Shown here in pieces: positions 60,155-64,000 of a stretch of 64,000 bases of DNA. Position numbers and translations under genes: made by a program. Each line of letters opens with the position of its first letter. The stretch's first letter is position 1. Origin of the DNA: CALLPQ01 sp964392325 (GTDB taxonomy: Bacteria > Pseudomonadota > Alphaproteobacteria > Caulobacterales > Parvularculaceae); contig CAYMPJ010000005.1 of the NCBI GenBank assembly GCA_964392325.1, positions 101,640 through 165,639 on the forward strand, given 5' to 3'. The notes under the pieces were generated by a model that worked only from the letters and a program-made list of their open reading frames with translations, did no database searches and was not told the origin of the DNA.

Positions 60155-61864
60155 TTAATTAGGGTCGTGGGAATTATTGATACGGTAAAAAGTAATAATA
60201 TCGCCATCATCACCCACGCCAGTATTGTTTTGGGTATATGCTCCGAGCTTAAAATACATCCATTCGTCAGCGCGATCATAATTACTGTTGAAATCATTCA
60301 TATCAAATGCTTCATCGCCAATGACGGGCCCATCAAAGTCACCTCGTCGTACAATAACGCGGATCTCTGCTCCTTCATTAATGATCTCGTATGAGAACAA
60401 TTCATCCAAGGCGATACCATCAGCGGGGTTACTGCAATTTTCGTCACCACCGACAATAGCGATATCAGTCTCGCTACCCTCACGTCGTTCATGGGACAGG
60501 TAAATACACCCTCGGGTATCATTAGGCAGTTTTCTGTAATAAACGCGAACGGGTTCATCGTCATCTGCATGTATTTGACCGATAATTGTTCGACCTGGGT
60601 GGAGGCCATTACCAGTGGTCGTCACCTTGTTCACACGAAGCGTTGCTGTGAGGACGCCATTGCGACCGCCATAGTTTCCGCCTTCTGGTTGATATCCAAG
60701 CGCCCAATTGTTCGGGTTAACACCAGTGGTTGATATGCTTGTTGCGCCTGCGCGAAGCATCTCACGAAGTTCTGAACGGGGAAAGCCTGAATTACAACTT
60801 CTATTCGTTGTGGCTCCGTCTACGCGCGTTACAAATCGCATTCCACCATCGGTGTGTGTGAAGAAATATTTCGCCGACTCTGGTGAAATATCATCATACT
60901 CATTTTCGTTGGTGCGTTCAGCCCTACAGGGATCATCAGGGCGCGGCGCGGGTGTATCAATGGCCCAATCTGACAGGTCAAAATTATCCTGAGGGGGAAG
61001 GTTCGGGTTTAGTCCAAAATCAATACCATCTCCATTTCCGCTATTATTGTTGCCAGAGTTGCTATTATCGATGGTGAAGTTTCTCGTAACGGAATAGGTG
61101 GATCTATCGTCGAAAATGATATCCGCTCTGATGGCATAAGCCCCGTCTTCTAAATTAGTTGTTCTGAAACGGCGTGCACTTACTCTTGCTCCGCCCCGGA
61201 GATCAAAAGGTGCGAAATTTTGTTGTCTTACGAAACGATCATTAATGTAGAAACGAACTTGCTTTACGTCATCATCATGATCTTGATCCAGTAAAACATA
61301 AATATCATTAGATACTTGTGCACCTTCGATAGCTCGTGGACTGGTTCGGTTTGAGGCCGTAGAAAATACGATATCGGCTTCTGGTAAGATTGGCCCTGAA
61401 TCGCCGCCGGTACCGATTATTTTTACTTCCGTTATGTTTGTGAATCCTGCATCGAGCCCACGTATACGAACTTGCCGGGCGTCAATATCATTGACATTAT
61501 AATCTTCGAAATCGTTCGTATTGCCACTACTTGAACCCGAGAAAATAGTTGTCCATGGACCTGAGGTGCCGGATCGTCCCGCAATTTCAAATTGGTATAC
61601 ATTCGATCTTCCACGACCCCATGCAATTTGAACATTATCAACCCGTTTGTCTGACCCTAGATCTAATCTAACTTCTTGGGGATTGCCGTTACCGATCCAG
61701 TTTGATCTAAAAGACAAGTCACCATCAATGACATTCGAAGGGTCAAAATTCCCAACCGTTCCGCTTGCCCGAGCGGACCTTATTTCGAATGTTTGAGCCT
61801 GAGCGTTAATGCACAACAAAGCTGTTGCGAGCAGCGCACCAACAAATGCAAAAGGTTTAATCAT
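60155..61864 (-). CDS. Modular PL7 alginate lyase (F5/8C - Ig-like - PL7)
   Basis: 569 residues from ATG 61864; frame extension to 61894 lacks signal features. Signal peptide MIKPFAFVGALLATALLCINAQA, then a discoidin/CBM32-like domain (about 25-145: SNVIDGDLSFRSNWIG, VRLDLGSDKRVDNVQIAWG), an Ig-like domain (about 160-265), a Gly/Asn linker, and a PL7 domain (about 285-569) with the three family motifs: PRSELREML, GQIHA and YFKLGAYTQN. The Gln-Ile-His form is usually linked to guluronate-containing blocks. It depolymerises alginate outside the cell. No transporter or TonB receptor is next to it. Confidence 0.9.
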   Translation of the reverse strand: MIKPFAFVGALLATALLCINAQAQTFEIRSARASGTVGNFDPSNVIDGDLSFRSNWIGNGNPQEVRLDLGSDKRVDNVQIAWGRGRSNVYQFEIAGRSGTSGPWTTIFSGSSSGNTNDFEDYNVNDIDARQVRIRGLDAGFTNITEVKIIGTGGDSGPILPEADIVFSTASNRTSPRAIEGAQVSNDIYVLLDQDHDDDVKQVRFYINDRFVRQQNFAPFDLRGGARVSARRFRTTNLEDGAYAIRADIIFDDRSTYSVTRNFTIDNSNSGNNNSGNGDGIDFGLNPNLPPQDNFDLSDWAIDTPAPRPDDPCRAERTNENEYDDISPESAKYFFTHTDGGMRFVTRVDGATTNRSCNSGFPRSELREMLRAGATSISTTGVNPNNWALGYQPEGGNYGGRNGVLTATLRVNKVTTTGNGLHPGRTIIGQIHADDDEPVRVYYRKLPNDTRGCIYLSHERREGSETDIAIVGGDENCSNPADGIALDELFSYEIINEGAEIRVIVRRGDFDGPVIGDEAFDMNDFNSNYDRADEWMYFKLGAYTQNNTGVGDDGDIITFYRINNSHDPN

Positions 61865-62377
61865 TTCGTTTCGACTCCACATATTTGTAATCACGTCTTT
61901 CGTTCTATTCTAAGGCAAACTCGTTGTGCAATTAAAAGCAAACCCGCATCGTTGATTTGATGCAAAGATTATTTTTATTTACTGCTTTGTACCGCTATGT
62001 TTTTATTATTGCCCGTTTTTTAGTATTACTTGTCGATACTTGGGCACTAACCCAAATATCAGCAATTGTCATAAAAATTATACCAATTCAGAGAAGTTGT
62101 CATGCTTAAATTCTGATTGGTAGGGTGGTTTTGGTAACATTTTTGTGTAGTTCAATTGCTCGATATTGGTATGGTACTTTGAATTGTCTTTCACTGAAAT
62201 TGGGTTTGTTGATAGATGCTTTGCGGCGCAACATGGTGCGAATAGGTCTTTAGGGCCGAAGACAATGTTCAAGTGTTAGAACCGGAGGCAAGAACAGGGA
62301 GGAGGGGCACTGTAAGATCATAAGCCCTGTTGTGGCACATGCAAACCTCGCATAAGGGCCACGTTGTGGGGCAAGTT
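61865..62377. other. Intergenic region with structured segment
   Basis: 513 bases between the lyase start and the end of the quinone oxidoreductase gene, both minus strand. The lyase promoter must lie in the left part. Short frames on the minus strand (to 62272) look non-coding. The right part, 62280-62365, is unusually G-rich and holds two adjacent hairpins listed separately. Confidence 0.5.
62283..62370. ncRNA. Candidate structured RNA element, strand unknown
   Basis: Two consecutive hairpins: AACAGGG (62293-62299) with CCCTGTT (62325-62331), and immediately next GTGGC (62332-62336) with GCCAC (62358-62362), the latter with an inner ATGC/GCAT stem. The segment is GC-rich within an AT-rich gap, and there is no T tract or open frame. 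It could be a small RNA, part of the long lyase leader, or the 3' end of the quinone oxidoreductase transcript. I cannot match it to 6S, SRP, tmRNA or RNase P RNA. Confidence 0.3.
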
Positions 62378-63358
62378 TTATGGGAGTAATAGAATTTTGC
62401 CTCTATGTGTTCCCGCTTCCATCATCTCATGGGCTTTGGCGGCCTCTTCTAGCGGAAAGGTTTTGTAGGTAGAGCTTGTCATTTTACCAGACGCAAAAAG
62501 GGGCCAGATTTTCTCTTCTACATTGCGTATCAATTTTGCTTTTTCTTTGGGGGTTCGAGAGCGCAGTGTTGAGCCAGATATCTTCAACCTGTTTAGCATA
62601 ATGGGCAGGATCGATATTTCAGCTTGGATCCCTCTTAAAAATGCAATTGAAATATGCCGCCCACCAAGTTTAAGGCAGGCAATGTTTTTTGCTACAAACT
62701 CGCCCCCTGCCATATCGAGGACAACGTCTACGCCGCCTGATTTTATGATTTCTGATTGCCAATCATCATCATTATACTGATAAGCTGCATCAACACCATA
62801 AGCTAGCAGGTCGTTCACTTTTTGCTTGGACCCAGCGGTTGTAATAACCGAAGCACCCCATGCTTTAGCCATCGAAATTGCGCTCATTCCAATCCCGCTT
62901 GTGCCGCCATGAACGAGTAGCGTTTCATGTGGTTGTAACTGGCCATCATCAAATACATTTGCCCAGACGGTGATGATTGTTTCGGGAAGGCCGGCAGCAT
63001 CAATCAGATCAATTCCCTCCGGAATTGTCATGCAGAGCCCCGCATCAGCCACAGCATATTGGGCATAGCCGCCCCCTGGCAATAAAGCACAAACCTGATC
63101 GCCGATGTTTTTGTTAGTGACGTTGGCTCCGGTTTTTATGATCCTTCCAGAGACTTCCAGGCCGGGGAGGTCGCTTGCACCTTCTGGCGGCGGATATAAT
63201 CCTTTGCGTTGCAATATATCTGGTCGATTGACCCCGGCGGCGGAAACTTCAATTAAAACCTCTGTGGGCCCGGGTTCAGGGCATGGCCGTGTGGTAGGCG
63301 TTAATTGTTCCGGCCCCCCGGGTGTGGCAATTTCTATGGCGCGCATGGTTTTGGGCAT
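62378..63358 (-). CDS. NAD(P)H:quinone oxidoreductase, PIG3 type
   Basis: 326 residues, MDR/zinc-independent alcohol dehydrogenase fold. N-terminal GroES-like part (PTRPCPEPGPTEVLIEVSAA, GVNRPDILQRKGLYPPPEGA) and nucleotide-binding part with LLVHGGTSGIGMSAI; no catalytic zinc Cys are present. The pattern is that of the PIG3/TP53I3-like quinone oxidoreductase group, NADPH-dependent. It reduces quinones and may help in oxidative stress. The gene is divergent from the DUF1192 gene. Confidence 0.9.
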   Translation of the reverse strand: MPKTMRAIEIATPGGPEQLTPTTRPCPEPGPTEVLIEVSAAGVNRPDILQRKGLYPPPEGASDLPGLEVSGRIIKTGANVTNKNIGDQVCALLPGGGYAQYAVADAGLCMTIPEGIDLIDAAGLPETIITVWANVFDDGQLQPHETLLVHGGTSGIGMSAISMAKAWGASVITTAGSKQKVNDLLAYGVDAAYQYNDDDWQSEIIKSGGVDVVLDMAGGEFVAKNIACLKLGGRHISIAFLRGIQAEISILPIMLNRLKISGSTLRSRTPKEKAKLIRNVEEKIWPLFASGKMTSSTYKTFPLEEAAKAHEMMEAGTHRGKILLLP

Positions 63359-63453
63359 TGCAGGAATCCTCTATTATAATAGTCGAATTTATGGTGTTGG
63401 CCGAGTTTATAGGGTTGTACTCTTGTCAATCACCTAAGCAAAGGAGTGTATGC

Positions 63454-63678
63454 ATGGAAGAGGAAATTACATCTGGAAAAGAAGATTTGATGCTTGCTCA
63501 TCTGATCAAGCAAGATCTTTATGATTTATCCGTTGAGGATTTAAGTGAGCGCATCACTAATATGGAAGCCGAGATAGCCAGATGTCGCCAGCTTATTGAT
63601 AAGCGCGGATCTAGCCGTCAAGCAGCGGAGAGCCTGTTCAAATCTCGAGGTTTAAAAGCGCTACGCCAAATTAAGTAA
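63454..63678 (+). CDS. DUF1192 family small protein
   Basis: 74 residues from ATG 63454, set by AAGGAG 8 bases upstream; the longer in-frame reading from 63322 crosses the divergent promoter. The core DLYDLSVEDLSERITNMEAE is the DUF1192 signature, a short coiled-coil-forming protein conserved in alphaproteobacteria (a relative in this group is often found beside stress or cell-envelope genes). Function unknown. Its stop overlaps the convergent stop of the RTX gene by eight bases. Confidence 0.88.
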   Translation: MEEEITSGKEDLMLAHLIKQDLYDLSVEDLSERITNMEAEIARCRQLIDKRGSSRQAAESLFKSRGLKALRQIK

Positions 63679-64000
63679 GTATGAAGTCGTTGGCAATTAG
63701 CGATTCTGCAGTAACACCGAGTAGGGTAATGGAATTATCTCCAACTGTAATGACGGCATTACCTTCTTCATTATTGCTCAGATGATTTAGTACAAGATCG
63801 TCAAAATTTTCGATTTCAGCAATGTCTGAGAGGTCGATTCTTTCAAAGGCATTGGGTTGATCAAAGTCAGTGATCGTATCGTTTCCAAATTCTCCATTAA
63901 AAACAAAAATATCCCAGTTGAAATTACCCGTTAGCACATCATTACCTTCTCCGCCGTCTAGAGTATCAAAACCTGAGCCTCCTTGTATTAAGTCGTTACC
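63671..64000 (-). CDS. RTX (hemolysin-type calcium-binding) protein, C-terminal part
   Basis: 110 residues visible; the gene continues beyond the right edge. The first visible residues (GNDLIQGGSGFDTLDGGEGN) are tandem GGxGxDxLx nonapeptides that bind Ca2+ in a parallel beta-roll. The chain then continues DVLTGNFNWDIFVFNGEFGN and a typical RTX tail (DTITDFDQPNAFERIDLSDI, ending LIANDFILT) that usually serves as a type I secretion signal. Exported by an HlyBD/TolC-type system; the effector part is out of view, so its activity (adhesin, protease, lyase) cannot be stated. Confidence 0.88.
   Translation of the reverse strand, partial: GNDLIQGGSGFDTLDGGEGNDVLTGNFNWDIFVFNGEFGNDTITDFDQPNAFERIDLSDIAEIENFDDLVLNHLSNNEEGNAVITVGDNSITLLGVTAESLIANDFILT

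Noticed and set aside
62078..62272. 64-residue minus-strand frame upstream of the alginate lyase
   Set aside because: No ribosome site and no conserved pattern; at least one other frame is equally open in this stretch.
1..64000. tRNA, rRNA, CRISPR, insertion sequence or prophage
   Set aside because: I looked for T-arm motifs, regular repeat-spacer arrays, transposase motifs and blocks of phage genes and found none. The DUF2793 gene is alone.

Overview
The window reads as chromosomal DNA of a flagellated, CtrA-type dimorphic alphaproteobacterium, most likely a marine member of the Caulobacterales/Maricaulales (Hyphomonadaceae-like). The support is the set of lineage markers: SciP, DivK, PleD, the FlbD-controlled fliF-fliG-fliH-fliN-flbD-flhA-flhF block, a LexA box of the alphaproteobacterial GTTC-N7-GTTC type, a DUF1192 protein, and a PL7 alginate lyase plus an RTX protein that suggest algal polysaccharide use. 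Base composition is moderate and nearly every gene is intact. Three 100-N scaffold gaps are present; two of them are flanked by overlapping contig ends, so they are assembly artefacts rather than missing DNA.

Layout. 1-1700: uvrA start (minus, partial) divergent from ssb across an SOS box, then a lysine-rich histone H1-like gene broken by a gap. 2.2-6.9 kb (minus): S9 peptidase, then a Ca/Na exchanger, a pteridine-reductase-type SDR and folB, with an unlisted 26-residue membrane peptide upstream. 7.2-9.7 kb (plus): ELM1-like protein, small membrane protein, periplasmic thioredoxin. 9.9-12.3 kb: nucleoside salvage (ribokinase, nucleoside hydrolase, divergent cytidine deaminase). 12.4-13.2 kb: HSD10-like SDR. 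13.4-21.2 kb (plus): nuoHIJKLMN without nuoA-G. 21.2-26.4 kb: fused 2-oxoacid dehydrogenase E1, a solitary DUF2793 tail-fibre-like gene, a PutP-like symporter.

26.4-39.6 kb (all minus) is the flagellar region. One block, read from its promoter, is fliF-fliG-fliH-fliN-flbD-(unknown)-flhA-flhF; sciP lies just upstream of it behind a terminator, and a second block fliK-flgD-flgE is driven by a good sigma-54 promoter. Palindromes sharing the core GCAA-N3-TTGC sit upstream of both blocks and are my best candidate for a FlbD operator. This would match the Caulobacter logic in which FlbD represses fliF and activates hook genes.

40-50 kb: YbjN-proC, GMC oxidoreductase-SDR pair, EnvZ/OmpR-type two-component system, pgsA, prs, a lipoprotein sugar dehydrogenase and a CPBP protease. 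50.5-56.9 kb: HerA-like ATPase, an alanine-rich LEA-like membrane-anchored repeat protein, an Hpt phosphotransfer protein, rbfA, truB and dinB. 57-58.8 kb: divK-pleD. 58.9-64 kb: a secreted helical-repeat protein, the modular alginate lyase, a quinone oxidoreductase, DUF1192 and the C-terminal end of an RTX protein.

I found no rRNA, tRNA, CRISPR array, insertion sequence or prophage block. I did not find a clear new multi-gene system. The items most worth following are the shared flagellar palindrome, the 26-residue membrane peptide, the LEA-like repeat protein with its double hairpin, the unknown gene inside the flagellar operon, the structured intergenic element near 62.3 kb, and the split nuo cluster.
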